From Geotalea sp. SG265 (lineage in GTDB: Bacteria; Desulfobacterota; Desulfuromonadia; Geobacterales; Geobacteraceae), in NCBI RefSeq assembly GCF_022808985.1, contig NZ_JAKZFT010000004.1, positions 124,001-188,000 on the forward strand: a stretch of DNA of 64,000 nt. Direction: 5' to 3'. A program made the position numbers and the translations under genes. The notes under the pieces are model-generated. The model was not told the DNA's origin. It made no database searches and worked only from the letters and a program-made list of their open reading frames with translations. Position 1 is the stretch's first letter. Each line of letters starts with the position of its first letter. This document shows positions 26,213 to 35,595 of this stretch, in pieces.

Positions 26213-27280
26213 TTATGCGATTACCGATTCTATGGCCATTATCACTTCGTCCAAAGTAATGTCCGCCATGCACCGGACATTGTAGGGACATGACGGAATG
26301 GTGCCATACCGGGAGCATGGCGAGCAGGCGCTCTGCGCACTGACAACCCTGTCACTGCTGCCCCGGGGTGACCACTTGGCAATGCTGCTAGGCCCGAACA
26401 GTGCCACGGTCGGAACACCAAGTCCTGCAGCAAGATGAAGCACTCCAGAATCACCGCTTACCAGAACATCAGCCCGGGCTATAACTGCGGCAGTTTCAGC
26501 AAGGGAAGTTCTGCCAGCAAGATTCACCCCGCCCACCTTGGCAATCTCTTCACCAATGGGAATATCCTCCGTGCCGCCGACAATCACAACCGTCTTCCCT
26601 TGGCTGGTCAGTCTGGCAACGAGGGAAACAAACCGCTTTGTTTCCCAACGTTTCTCGCGAACACTCGTACCGGGAAACAATGCCATAAATTGACTAACTC
26701 CGGCTTCGGCCAACAATGAAGATGCACTAACTGCGGTCTCTGGTACATGGAGAAACGGTTGCAGAGTACCAGGTGCGACATTGACTTTAAGAGGACGCAG
26801 CAGCGTCAGGAATGTTTCTACCTCATAGACATCATGTGGGTACGGTACAAGATGAGTAAAAAGGCGCCCTCTTTCATTCGTCGCAAATCCAATCTTGATG
26901 GGGGCACGTACCAGCCGTGCAACTACGGCAGAAAGAAAGTACCACTGTTCTGTGTCGACGACCACATCATAACGCTTGCGAAAAACTGAAAACAAATTAT
27001 TCAGACTATGATACAGGTAAATCGCTCGTATTCCAGGGTAAAGAGCAAACACTGCGGCGTTTCTCTTTTCCGCCAAGATATCAATTGTGCAATCAGGGTA
27101 AGCTCGCTTTATGGCATTAACTGTTGGAACGAGCAGTATAGCATCGCCGATACCACCGGGGCGAATAAGGAGGAGTTTTCTGCAGTCACGTAAGAATCCA
27201 GTTGAGGGTCGTGGAAAAAGGGCGGTCAATCCCTTGCCAAGAATACCATCAACCGCTTTCAATACAGAAGTCCAAACCAT
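26213..27280 (-). CDS. Glycosyltransferase family 9 (heptosyltransferase-like)
   Basis: 355 residues with the two Rossmann halves of GT9. The start region KLLLIRPGGIGDAILLVPTV carries the conserved GDxxL motif, FMALFPGTSVREKRWETKRF the second-domain start, and SGDSGVLHLAAGLGVPTVAL with FGPSSIAKWSP the donor-binding site. A cysteine cluster near the end (CSPCSRYG..CPY) is typical of several GT9 proteins. GT9 enzymes add heptose or a related sugar to lipid A core from ADP-heptose; the specific sugar is not known. It is the last gene of the glycan locus, next to the tRNA/thrS unit. Confidence 0.85.
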   Translation of the reverse strand: MVWTSVLKAVDGILGKGLTALFPRPSTGFLRDCRKLLLIRPGGIGDAILLVPTVNAIKRAYPDCTIDILAEKRNAAVFALYPGIRAIYLYHSLNNLFSVFRKRYDVVVDTEQWYFLSAVVARLVRAPIKIGFATNERGRLFTHLVPYPHDVYEVETFLTLLRPLKVNVAPGTLQPFLHVPETAVSASSLLAEAGVSQFMALFPGTSVREKRWETKRFVSLVARLTSQGKTVVIVGGTEDIPIGEEIAKVGGVNLAGRTSLAETAAVIARADVLVSGDSGVLHLAAGLGVPTVALFGPSSIAKWSPRGSSDRVVSAQSACSPCSRYGTIPSCPYNVRCMADITLDEVIMAIESVIA

Positions 27281-27337
27281 CGATATTTCTAACTGGATTG
27301 ATCACGAAGGCAAAAAGAGCAAACGGAAATGAAACAA

Positions 27338-28525
27338 CTATTCCCAGCATTTTCTCCTCAATGAAAATTGCTCCAGGATCTCCTTTAATTTTAATTCGGA
27401 ATGATGTCGCTGAACTTCTATCTGTTTTAGGCGCAACTTGCCAGCAGCAATAAGATTTTGACGTTTATCTTCATGCATGCAGGAAATCATGGCCTCTACC
27501 AAATCCGTCACAGAATCAGGATTGACGCAAATAGCAGCATCTCCCACGTTGTCATGCAGATATGAGGAATATATTAATGGTTTGCCAATTGCCCATGCCT
27601 CCAAGGGTGGCAAATTGGTAGGGCCAAAATAGGTAGGCATCGTGACTGCCAAGCAACTTTCATATAGACCACGCATGTATTCTTTAGGTACAAAACCAAG
27701 TATCCTGACCTGGCTTTCAAGGGAATATTTTGCCACAAAGCGTTGAATATGGGCCTGATTGCCCTTATCTCCACCGGAAAAAACGACTTTGCACTCAATA
27801 CCCTTTTGGCGCAAGGCAAGTAATGCCTCTAGAATGCGAATATGATTCTTATGGGCCCAAAATTGAGCAGGGTAGAAAAAAAAGTTCTCCTCCAAATCAT
27901 ATTCCTTAAGGACCCATTTTTTATCCACTGAATGCTCGGGTTGCATGTAAGGTGTCACTGAAAATGGCATTGGAAGAAGTCTGCTTTTATCGATTCCATA
28001 TCTAGCAACAAGAGATTCCGACAGTTGTTGAGAAGCAGTCAAAATCACCAGAGATGATGACAAATTATGATTCAAATGTTGCTCGCGCCAGAAAAAATTG
28101 TTCAACATTTTAATTTCTGGAAATTCCGGATAATCTCTATGGCATAGATCAACCACAGTATTAACGTAATTAAGTCGTTGAAACATACTTGCACTCATCG
28201 TATGACTAGCAAAATAAATTAAATCGATTCCTTCTTTAATAAATTTTGATTCTGTTTTGCCTATCAAATTTAGTTTAGTGCATATCAATTTAACAATATA
28301 GTTATAAGCAGATACAGATACAAGCTTGTCTGATAAGCAATAATTAAAATAATGAGCCTCTATCCCTAGTTGCTCAAGAAGTATGAGATTTTCCTTGTGC
28401 GTGGTATACACTTTAAATCCATATAGGTCCTGACATATTCCCTTCATTTGGAGAATAGCATTAAGGGCCTGGTTAAACTCACCACCGGCTAATACAGGAT
28501 CTTCTAGGATCGCAATTATTTTCAT
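27338..28525 (-). CDS. Family 4 glycosyltransferase
   Basis: 395 residues with the GT-B layout. The C-terminal half has FFYPAQFWAHKNHIRILEAL (the K-containing donor motif), VFSGGDKGNQAHIQRFV, RILGFVPKEYMRGLYESC and PTYFGPTNLPPLEAWAIG, which holds the glutamate region of the EX7E motif. The N-terminal acceptor-side domain is poorly conserved. It retains a nucleotide-sugar-type fold, but donor and acceptor are unknown. The spacing to the next upstream gene is 4 nt. Confidence 0.8.
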   Translation of the reverse strand: MKIIAILEDPVLAGGEFNQALNAILQMKGICQDLYGFKVYTTHKENLILLEQLGIEAHYFNYCLSDKLVSVSAYNYIVKLICTKLNLIGKTESKFIKEGIDLIYFASHTMSASMFQRLNYVNTVVDLCHRDYPEFPEIKMLNNFFWREQHLNHNLSSSLVILTASQQLSESLVARYGIDKSRLLPMPFSVTPYMQPEHSVDKKWVLKEYDLEENFFFYPAQFWAHKNHIRILEALLALRQKGIECKVVFSGGDKGNQAHIQRFVAKYSLESQVRILGFVPKEYMRGLYESCLAVTMPTYFGPTNLPPLEAWAIGKPLIYSSYLHDNVGDAAICVNPDSVTDLVEAMISCMHEDKRQNLIAAGKLRLKQIEVQRHHSELKLKEILEQFSLRRKCWE

Positions 28526-28529
28526 ATGG

Positions 28530-29447
28530 TCACTTTAAGGTGAAGGCGCAGCCTGAAAAAAATTCTATAAAGCGGTTCCACAACCGGCTGTGTAGTGGAA
28601 CCTTTATTGAAGAAAAGTACGAACAGAACTCGTTGTAAGCTACAAGATTCTCGTCAGCTAGCAGTCTTTCGACAGCAACAGGATAGTCAGCAACCTTTGT
28701 ATCATAGGCCTTAGTTTCACCACCGTGGTTGCCGCTGTTATCATTGCCAATGTTGTGGACAAGCGATCGCCCCGGATAAAGAGTTAAGCGATCGTTTATC
28801 AATGCGGATGCATACCACCTGATTGCCCAGGAGTTATTCTTCCCGGCGACTTGGTCATGCAGCATACGGTAGTAACCAAACGTACCGTCATAGTCAAAAC
28901 GTCGTTTCAAGTTGCGACGTTCGATCTCATGAAGTAGCTTGCTCCCGTCTGGATCAAAAAGGTTCCAGCCTCTCTGCCACGTCCCCCACCCCCAACAATC
29001 CGCTCCTTTGATAAAAAAAGTCTCCGGAACATTTTTTCGCAGAGGATAAACGTATCCATGAATACTTATCACTCTTTCGTTATCTTTGTAAACCCTCAGA
29101 GCATCGTTCATGTACTTTAAAAAAAACGGTGAAGTTACAAGATCATCCTCGACAATTATACCCCATCCATAACACCCCAAAATTTCTGATACGCCAGCTA
29201 TTACGGAGCGTGCAAGGCCCCAGTTCGTGTCGCGTTGGATCATTTTAATTGACTTAAACCCGTTGATAGAACTGATGTATTTTCTCACTTCCGTAACTGC
29301 AGCTATATCATCAGTTCCCTTAGGTCCATCAGAATACACGAATACATCGCTTTCTGCCGCAAGCTCATTATTCTGTAACGCCTCAACCGTCTGGCAAACA
29401 TGCCAAGGACGATTATAGGCAAACAGTATGATAGGAGCGTACTTCAT
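28530..29447 (-). CDS. GT-A glycosyltransferase (sugar transferase family with WGWGTW motif)
   Basis: 305 residues. It starts like a nucleotide-diphospho-sugar transferase (PIILFAYNRPWHVCQTVEAL), has VYSDGPKG, NWGLARSVIAGV and the acidic donor motif VEDDLVTSPFF, then DCWGWGTWQRGWNLFDPDG. The WGWxTWxRxW block marks a GT-A subfamily common in O-antigen loci. The final hydrophobic residues (FIEFFSGCAFTLK) are not a full membrane helix. Its sugar is not known. It lies between a GT4 gene and a GT11-like gene, with 4 nt after it. Confidence 0.75.
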   Translation of the reverse strand: MKYAPIILFAYNRPWHVCQTVEALQNNELAAESDVFVYSDGPKGTDDIAAVTEVRKYISSINGFKSIKMIQRDTNWGLARSVIAGVSEILGCYGWGIIVEDDLVTSPFFLKYMNDALRVYKDNERVISIHGYVYPLRKNVPETFFIKGADCWGWGTWQRGWNLFDPDGSKLLHEIERRNLKRRFDYDGTFGYYRMLHDQVAGKNNSWAIRWYASALINDRLTLYPGRSLVHNIGNDNSGNHGGETKAYDTKVADYPVAVERLLADENLVAYNEFCSYFSSIKVPLHSRLWNRFIEFFSGCAFTLK

Positions 29448-29507
29448 AGTCCTAACTCTCTCGAATCACGAACTAATAACCAGCGCCAGTTCATTGACGA
29501 GCTCGCG

Positions 29508-30368
29508 TCAGCTGATATTTTTCCCGCATCCCCTACCGCTACCAGAATCACTTCGCATCTCATAAAAAGGCACTTTGCCATAAAAAGAAGCCCACGCTGA
29601 ATAAGAACTCTGAGGTCCATAGATTTCGTTACATCCAGCAAGGACATATAAATCACCTATTGTATCACCAGGCCCGACAAGATATGTAAATTCTTCAAAT
29701 CGTGACCATTCCTGATCCTCGTTAGTGCAAAGGATAAATACAATGGACTTACTCTTATGCTTCTCTATTATGGTCCTCATTACTTCTATGTACTCATCTA
29801 CTGTGAAAAAAAATTTACCATCATTCCAGTATCTGTAGTCGCCCATTCTCATATGAATTCCAACAACGAAGTCACCATGATCTTTGGCCTTATGTAAAAA
29901 TGCGTCCACTCGCAATGCATGTTCTTGCACCAACGAAAAATACTCTCTAATTCTCACTGCATGCTTCTCAATGATTTCAGGTCGAACACATGGCCAACCT
30001 TCAAGAAACAAAACTATTTTTTTCTTCTGTATACGCTCAACAAAATCCGCGTTAAAAACATGGCACCCGTTCTCCTCTGGTTGCGGAACAATGCCCCGGG
30101 TAAATGCTGTGAATTCGGATAAGACCCTAATTATGATGTTAAGAAGCAGCTGCCTGCATCTTCTTCCTACTCGTTTATCGACTGCTAGCCCTCTCCCACA
30201 TGGGAAGGAGCAAACGAGACCTCGCTTTGTCCCTGAAAAATAATGGGCATATTCATCAAATGAGAAAAATACGACATCAAGATCATGCTCAAGTGCAATA
30301 GCAAAAAATTCTCTGAGATAAGAAAGCCTGTTCCCTAGCTGACCGTATTTCTGCAGTAATATAATCAC
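29508..30368 (-). CDS. GT11-like fucosyltransferase-fold protein
   Basis: 286 residues. The start, ILLQKYGQLGNRLSYLREF, resembles the GGLGNQMFQY opening of family 11. Later HMRMGDYRYWNDGKFFF matches the HxRxGDY donor-binding motif of alpha-1,2-fucosyltransferases and O-fucosyltransferase-like enzymes. FILCTNEDQEWSRFEEF and the end YGPQSSYSAWASFYGK resemble the SSFSWW end block. It therefore looks like a distant GT11 or related GDP-fucose enzyme. The gene is compact, with 60 nt before the next gene, and the likely acceptor is the same surface glycan (inference). Confidence 0.65.
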   Translation of the reverse strand: MIILLQKYGQLGNRLSYLREFFAIALEHDLDVVFFSFDEYAHYFSGTKRGLVCSFPCGRGLAVDKRVGRRCRQLLLNIIIRVLSEFTAFTRGIVPQPEENGCHVFNADFVERIQKKKIVLFLEGWPCVRPEIIEKHAVRIREYFSLVQEHALRVDAFLHKAKDHGDFVVGIHMRMGDYRYWNDGKFFFTVDEYIEVMRTIIEKHKSKSIVFILCTNEDQEWSRFEEFTYLVGPGDTIGDLYVLAGCNEIYGPQSSYSAWASFYGKVPFYEMRSDSGSGRGCGKNIS

Positions 30369-30399
30369 TAGTTGTGCCTATTGTGATCTTTAGTTTGAA

Positions 30400-31641
30400 T
30401 TAACGACCGGTAAGTCTCTGGATTAGACTAACATATTGTTTAGCAATTCGAAATGAACTGAACCGGTCTCTGACATAATGTGCTGCGGAACTGGAAAGTC
30501 TTATGCAAAGATCATTTTCAAATAAGTTACTGGCGGACTTTATCAATCCCTCCAAATCGAGGTAAGGAATCAGAAACCCATTGATCCCGTCTTTAATTAC
30601 TTCACTTGTCCCATCAACGTCAAAGGTGACCATAGGCACCATGCAGGAACCGGCCTCCAGGAGTGCCATACCGAAGCTTTCCAGCAGAGTTGGTGACACC
30701 CCGAAACTGCATGACTTGACATAGGAGATATTTGAATGGAAATCAACATGGCCAGGCATAAACAAATGTGCATTTGGGGGCAGATATTTCAACTCAGCCT
30801 TTAAGGTCGAATCTATTGTGCCGGAAAGGTAAAAACCCAAATGACCACCATAAACAGTAGCAAGCCTTCTGACAATTTCGGAAACATATCTGCTCCCCTT
30901 AAACTGATTTCCTGCTGATGGTATGTACACGACCGGTGCTTCACAGGGAAGACCCATTTCAACTCGGATGTCATGGGCAGGAATCGAATCCATCAGACTT
31001 TCATCCATCGGATTGGGGATGACCACAATTTCTCCAGCGAATAAATATGTCTTCTGAAATTCTCTTTTCATGTATTCTGAGGGGCAAACGACAGCACTTA
31101 CTTTACTGACAACACGCTGTTCCAATGCTGTTGCCTTAAATACATCTAGCCTGCATACGTCCCCAAGCAGCGGATTGTTAATAAAACGTGCCGGAATATG
31201 ATGTGCAACAAGAATAAGGGGGGAAACACTCTTCGACAGGACCAACCCGGGAGCACCATGGTCAGGAATGATAGCAACATCAGGATTCAAACGACGGTGA
31301 TGCCTTCGCAGTTGAAGCGCCCCAGGCAAGGAAAGGAATATGTCTGCCAGTTGGTAAGCTGGTTTACGGGAACCCAACGCCTTTAGAAAGCAATGCACAG
31401 AAGCACCAAGGATAAACTTCTGCAGGGGTGAAGCGCCACATCTGATGGCATCTGGGAAATCGGACAATTTCATGTCTTCAAAAGTCATGAACTTGGCATC
31501 ACAACCAAGGGATTTCAAGGAACTGTAAATATTATAGTGTGCACTGGTAACGCCTCCGGCGCCATCGTGCGGCACTGTTGGGCTGACGACAGCTATACGT
31601 GGGAGTTTATGTCCTGTGCAAGTCTCTTGAAGCATATCCAC
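30400..31641 (-). CDS. Family 4 glycosyltransferase (paralogue of 42222-43457)
   Basis: 413 residues from GTG at 31641, which has GGAG 7 nt upstream. The N-terminal domain opens with IAVVSPTVPHDGAGGVTSA, and the C-terminal domain has YIPSAGNQFKGSRYVSEIV, LGFYLSGTIDS, FGVSPTLLESFGMALLEAG (the EX7E catalytic block) and DVDGTSEVIKDGINGFL. The gene at 42222-43457 has the same blocks in the same order and is clearly a duplicate. GT4 enzymes use activated mannose, galactose, GlcNAc or rhamnose. It starts 3 nt after the upstream GT2 gene. Confidence 0.85.
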   Translation of the reverse strand: MDMLQETCTGHKLPRIAVVSPTVPHDGAGGVTSAHYNIYSSLKSLGCDAKFMTFEDMKLSDFPDAIRCGASPLQKFILGASVHCFLKALGSRKPAYQLADIFLSLPGALQLRRHHRRLNPDVAIIPDHGAPGLVLSKSVSPLILVAHHIPARFINNPLLGDVCRLDVFKATALEQRVVSKVSAVVCPSEYMKREFQKTYLFAGEIVVIPNPMDESLMDSIPAHDIRVEMGLPCEAPVVYIPSAGNQFKGSRYVSEIVRRLATVYGGHLGFYLSGTIDSTLKAELKYLPPNAHLFMPGHVDFHSNISYVKSCSFGVSPTLLESFGMALLEAGSCMVPMVTFDVDGTSEVIKDGINGFLIPYLDLEGLIKSASNLFENDLCIRLSSSAAHYVRDRFSSFRIAKQYVSLIQRLTGR

Positions 31642-31644
31642 GTC

Positions 31645-32679
31645 TTATCTCCGATAATAGCCCATAATGCATTTCACAGCAAAAGCTAAAAGAGTCCTTT
31701 TAGCACCCGAAAAGGTTTTGGCCAATGGTGATCGGAAAAATTTCATCAATACCACTAATCTCAAGGAAGTCGATTCATTGCAAACCAAAAACCAACGCCC
31801 CGATAATTCTAAGGAAAATTCCGGTTCAGGAAAGGCCTGGACAACAACATTGGCTTCCTTAAGCCGCAACAGCCAATTGTGTGACTTTTCAAGAAAATCA
31901 GGTGTTACAGGGTTCGGAACCATCACAAGGCTCAGTTGCCGATGCAGGACAAGTTCATAATCCGTTGGCTGTAAACCGAGCTCGTGCAGCCAACGTAAAC
32001 GCACCAAATCTGCCACCGACTGCTTCGACTCTGGGACGCGACTACCTATGCTGTGCCCATGAATGCGATAGTTGACCAGCACTTCTCCGAGATTTGCAAG
32101 TTGAAAGTGAGACACACAACGACTCCACAGCTCATAATCTTCGGCATACTCAAATTCTTTCAGATAATGAAGTAAGTGGTTGTTTAGGCACGCTTTTCTA
32201 ATAATCACCGTAGGATGAAACAACGGCGATTGAAACAAGAGCCGAGACTTGATGCTGTTATGTGATAGAGGAACACTCCAGACATCTGACCCGCTTTCCC
32301 CGCAGGCCAGCATCCAACTGCCGGAGATGCCGACTGCAGAATTGTGCTCCATGAAACTCACCTGACGTGACAAACGTTGCGGGAGACAGATATCATCAGC
32401 ATCCATACGCGCAATAAGTTCTCCACGCGCCAACATAAACCCGTGATTCAGGGCGGCTACCACGCCCATGTTCTTCGAATGCCTTACCAAACGGATTCTG
32501 ATATCAGAAAACGTCGATGCAATGCAGTAACTGTTGTCACAAGACCCGTCATCTATGATTATCAGTTCAAAATCAGTGAAGGTCTGGTCGAGTACACTCT
32601 GGATCGCTTCTCCCAGATAACGGGCCCCATTGAAAACCGGCATTACTACTGATACTTTCGGGCGTCCAGGCATAATCAT
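31645..32679 (-). CDS. Family 2 glycosyltransferase
   Basis: 345 residues from the ATG at 32679; another ATG is at 32673, and the longest reading begins with TTG at 32691. The N-terminal GT-A domain has VSVVMPVFNGARYLGEAIQS, IIDDGSCDNSYC, KNMGVVAALNHGF and the donor-metal motif ARMDADDICLPQRL. SPLFHPTVIIRKACL follows, as in chain-elongating enzymes of O-antigen loci. The C-terminal part is a variable helical region. Its ends lie tightly against its neighbours (stop of the GT11 gene at 32676, GTG of the next gene at 31641). Confidence 0.85.
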   Translation of the reverse strand: MIMPGRPKVSVVMPVFNGARYLGEAIQSVLDQTFTDFELIIIDDGSCDNSYCIASTFSDIRIRLVRHSKNMGVVAALNHGFMLARGELIARMDADDICLPQRLSRQVSFMEHNSAVGISGSWMLACGESGSDVWSVPLSHNSIKSRLLFQSPLFHPTVIIRKACLNNHLLHYLKEFEYAEDYELWSRCVSHFQLANLGEVLVNYRIHGHSIGSRVPESKQSVADLVRLRWLHELGLQPTDYELVLHRQLSLVMVPNPVTPDFLEKSHNWLLRLKEANVVVQAFPEPEFSLELSGRWFLVCNESTSLRLVVLMKFFRSPLAKTFSGAKRTLLAFAVKCIMGYYRR

Positions 32680-33563
32680 AGCTTCAGCCAATCCGAAGGC
32701 AAAAGGTCGCTGATATCCAACGAAGGATTATTGAACCATTTTCTTGGCGCAATTACGAGTTTCCCGGGATTCTCCGAAAGCCATGCCCCCCACCAGCTGA
32801 AAGAACTGTTTGCGATAATATGGTGCTTGCAAAGACTCATAAGACGAAGATCCAGGTGCGCTTCTTGAGATGTAGTATTGTGCTGGATGACCGTTGATGG
32901 ACAGGGAAGCTGCAGATTTTCGATCACCCACGAAGGATCGTCAGAAAAAACAAATACATGGGGGCAAGCAACGATTCCTTTCATTATTTCTATGCTTCTC
33001 ATGTAGTAATCTACTGAACAAACACCGTGTACTGCATTCACATCGGCATCCGCGATATAATCACCACGCCTTACGTGCAGCGAAACTGAATTCTCAGCCT
33101 GTATATGTTCTGCTATTTCCTTGTCTTTACCTTCCAAAGAAATAATTGGGCTAAACTCTCTGCGTATCATTTCACCGATATCTTTAAAATATTTTTCCGA
33201 CTGCCAATATCCGACAAGTAAAGTGTCATCAGGAAGAGACAAGACAGCAGGATCAAAATGGAAAAAGCATTCGGTGTAAATGCCGGGATGACATCCTAAG
33301 CCGAGGGAGCGGCATACGCGTGATACGGCAGACACAACTCGTTTGCTATCTCCGGTCATCTTTGCGATTTCGCGAGGAGTCGCAATGGGCACGGTTATGG
33401 CCAAGTGCTTCAACTGAAAAGGCCTTGCTGTGCCTCCGATGCAGCTATTCAAACAAGAGATATCGAGCTTAAGCTCCGTGTTCCGGTAATCTGCCAAGCG
33501 CTTTGCAGCCGCATATTGGAACATCTGGTTGCCAAGTCCGCCGGCCAATCTCACAATTATCAT
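32676..33563 (-). CDS. Family 11 alpha-1,2-fucosyltransferase
   Basis: 295 residues with all family 11 hallmarks. The N-terminal motif VRLAGGLGNQMFQYAAAKRL is followed by the donor-binding HVRRGDYI (163-170), VFSDDPSWV, and a C-terminal NSSFSWWGAWLSENPGK block. Family 11 enzymes use GDP-fucose to form Fuc-alpha-1,2-Gal linkages in O-antigens and Lewis-type glycans. The neighbours encode a GT11-like and a GT10 enzyme, so up to three fucosyl steps are encoded in 6 kb. No GDP-fucose synthesis genes are in the window. Its length matches FutC-type enzymes. Confidence 0.93.
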   Translation of the reverse strand: MIIVRLAGGLGNQMFQYAAAKRLADYRNTELKLDISCLNSCIGGTARPFQLKHLAITVPIATPREIAKMTGDSKRVVSAVSRVCRSLGLGCHPGIYTECFFHFDPAVLSLPDDTLLVGYWQSEKYFKDIGEMIRREFSPIISLEGKDKEIAEHIQAENSVSLHVRRGDYIADADVNAVHGVCSVDYYMRSIEIMKGIVACPHVFVFSDDPSWVIENLQLPCPSTVIQHNTTSQEAHLDLRLMSLCKHHIIANSSFSWWGAWLSENPGKLVIAPRKWFNNPSLDISDLLPSDWLKL

Positions 33564-33749
33564 TCTAGTCGTGCCTTAACGCTGCAGTTTTCATGCGGAT
33601 TCCATCTCCTTCGGTTCTCCCGTACAAATTGCAAATGTATGTCAGGTGATGAGATGAAGATTAGCGATCGTGAATGCATTTCCATCGTGTTGAAGCTTCT
33701 AGAGCTAAATCATGAAGCCGAATTTAGAATGTCTCGAATATTAGTATTG
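33564..33749. other. Intergenic gap between GT11 and DUF268 genes
   Basis: 186 bp with no supported gene on either strand and no clear hairpin. A plus-strand open frame runs across it, but it is mostly antisense to the flanking genes. The gap breaks an otherwise tight gene run and may be where a gene was lost. Confidence 0.4.
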
Positions 33750-34544
33750 TTACTGTTTCGTCAACTCAAAAATACCGCAACCATATACACATCCAAAATT
33801 GCATCGAATATCTTCATCCGAAATAGGAATGTTTTCGTGCAAATCACCGTTGTCATCAACGAACGAAAAGTTGTCGATACGGTACTTTACATTAAGACAC
33901 TCCAGCAAATACCCAACGGAGAACACTCTATGTGCGTTAAATTCGATCCGTTGTAGGCCTATAGGAACAGATAAATAGAGTTTGCCGCCCTTCTGCAGCA
34001 TTCGATATAGGTTGTCTAACCCCTGAATATATCCATTATAATTTACGGGGTCACCGTACCGCCCCAAACCAAAGTGTTCAATGGCGTGCAAACATGACAA
34101 TGAATCGCAGTATCCATAAAGATTTTCTTGAATAGGAAAAGAGAAATCAGCTTGCTTAAATATTACATTTTGTATTTTGCTTGATAATGGGCGTATATCA
34201 ATAACTTCAATAACACGATATGCAGCAACATGCGCAACAAAACCGTCAATTCTTGAGCCAATATCAACGTGGCGATGTGGATTGTTCAAATAAATTCTTC
34301 TGGCTACCAACAGGTCTTGATGGAAGTAATGCCCCCCGGCAGAACCGCTATCGGTGAACCTATCTCCAAGACAGAGATAAGGCTTGCCGAATCTGAATTC
34401 TTTTGCGGCAACCTTCCTTTGATTTATTAGTCTCTTGAGGTCGCGGAAATATGCAGGTAATCCACTTATTGACATGATCGTTTTTAGAGGATCAATCCCA
34501 AATAGAACTGACAGGGCATATACACTTCTCAATATTCGTTTCAT
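33750..34544 (-). CDS. DUF268 family protein (methyltransferase-like)
   Basis: 264 residues matching the DUF268 pattern known from surface-glycan loci: GSAGGHYFHQDLLVARRIY, HVDIGSRIDGFVAHVAA, ADFSFP, DSLSCLHAIEHFGLGRYGDP, GYIQGLDNLYRMLQKGGKLY and an ending NFGCVYGCGIFEL. The VDIGSR and KGGKLYLSVP blocks look like a class I SAM-methyltransferase fold, but the function is unproven for the family. It sits between a family 11 fucosyltransferase and a family 10 fucosyltransferase, so modification of a fucose-containing glycan is a reasonable guess (inference). Confidence 0.75.
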   Translation of the reverse strand: MKRILRSVYALSVLFGIDPLKTIMSISGLPAYFRDLKRLINQRKVAAKEFRFGKPYLCLGDRFTDSGSAGGHYFHQDLLVARRIYLNNPHRHVDIGSRIDGFVAHVAAYRVIEVIDIRPLSSKIQNVIFKQADFSFPIQENLYGYCDSLSCLHAIEHFGLGRYGDPVNYNGYIQGLDNLYRMLQKGGKLYLSVPIGLQRIEFNAHRVFSVGYLLECLNVKYRIDNFSFVDDNGDLHENIPISDEDIRCNFGCVYGCGIFELTKQ

Positions 34545-34581
34545 GCTTGTCCTCTGTTCAAACTACTATCTCTGTTCACAC

Positions 34582-35595
34582 TTATTTAGTGTATTTGAAA
34601 TTATTACAGTATTTTTTTAAATAATAGTTGTATCTATTAATTTTTGATTGAAAATATTCTTCCGGTCTCATTGTACATGTATATACCCTACAATTGGCCT
34701 TTATTTGAGTATGTATACAATTGCTTATTATATTAAACATATTATATTCATACAATATCTTACGTTTTAGATCTGCAATATTGTTTTTTTGTCTTATCCA
34801 CAAATCAGAATCTATAATTTTTATGATTTTATCGACAGCTTTCCTTGGCTCATAAATGTCTATTACTTGAACAACATCGGTTGAAAAATACTTTTCTATA
34901 TTTGAGCAACCATGATATATCGGCAGCGCCTCGCCTAATAAAGAATCAGCAAGCTTTTCTGTCCAATAGTCCTCAATAGAAGAATTTTCTATTGCAAGAT
35001 GATATCTGTAAGGCGCAATAGCTTGCCATTTATCAATAACAGGGTCACGGCCATGTCCAAATACGTCAAGAGAACTGCCAAGTTCAGCCATCAGCATCTT
35101 GATAAATTCATGCCTGGCAATATGCCCTTTGGTTGCAAGTTTAGAAGATGCGACAACAGACAATAGCTTATTTTTATTGATGACTGGTCGAGATAATTCT
35201 TCGAAACTTTTATAGTGGCCCCAGGTTGAAGTTGCACAGTCCCACTCCGCTCCGATCATCCACGGCAGCCCCTGCTGGGAAAAAATGAGGTTAGGATGCT
35301 GCAGCGCCCTGTTACAGGTAATTACTGTTCCAAACTGTGTTAAAAAATGTTTGTCATACGACCTTACAGCGGGTGGCTCGCCAGTTATCAGCAATGTATT
35401 ATGAACAGGGCATCTTGTTCTCTCTTCTTTCGTCAGCCCTTCATAAACAACCCAAAAATCACACTCTTCAACATCTTGATTTATCAGAAAATGGCAATCG
35501 CTCCATATTCCGGAAAAATTCGGTGTTTGTCGTTCAAAGCACCATTGGGAATTTGTCGAAACTTTTACCGTCAGCATAAAAGGTGTTCCATACAT
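34582..35595 (-). CDS. Family 10 alpha-1,3-fucosyltransferase
   Basis: 337 residues. The family 10 core is clear: YRYHLAIENSSIEDYWTEKL (the HLxxENS-D-Y-TEK motif that binds GDP-fucose), then DSLLGEALPIYHGCSNI. Upstream are GEPPAVRSY and QHPNLIFSQQGLPW-like blocks as in FucT of Helicobacter and Bacteroides. Family 10 makes alpha-1,3/1,4-linked fucose, as in Lewis x. Two starts are possible, ATG at 35595 or 35577; the downstream one leaves only a 7-nt overlap with the upstream gene. The gene is unusually AT-rich for this window, suggesting transfer. Confidence 0.9.
   Translation of the reverse strand: MYGTPFMLTVKVSTNSQWCFERQTPNFSGIWSDCHFLINQDVEECDFWVVYEGLTKEERTRCPVHNTLLITGEPPAVRSYDKHFLTQFGTVITCNRALQHPNLIFSQQGLPWMIGAEWDCATSTWGHYKSFEELSRPVINKNKLLSVVASSKLATKGHIARHEFIKMLMAELGSSLDVFGHGRDPVIDKWQAIAPYRYHLAIENSSIEDYWTEKLADSLLGEALPIYHGCSNIEKYFSTDVVQVIDIYEPRKAVDKIIKIIDSDLWIRQKNNIADLKRKILYEYNMFNIISNCIHTQIKANCRVYTCTMRPEEYFQSKINRYNYYLKKYCNNFKYTK

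Noticed and set aside
33405-33956. Plus-strand open frame of 183 residues across the GT11-DUF268 gap
   Set aside because: Both ends are antisense to good genes, and the middle has no start signal or recognisable domain.
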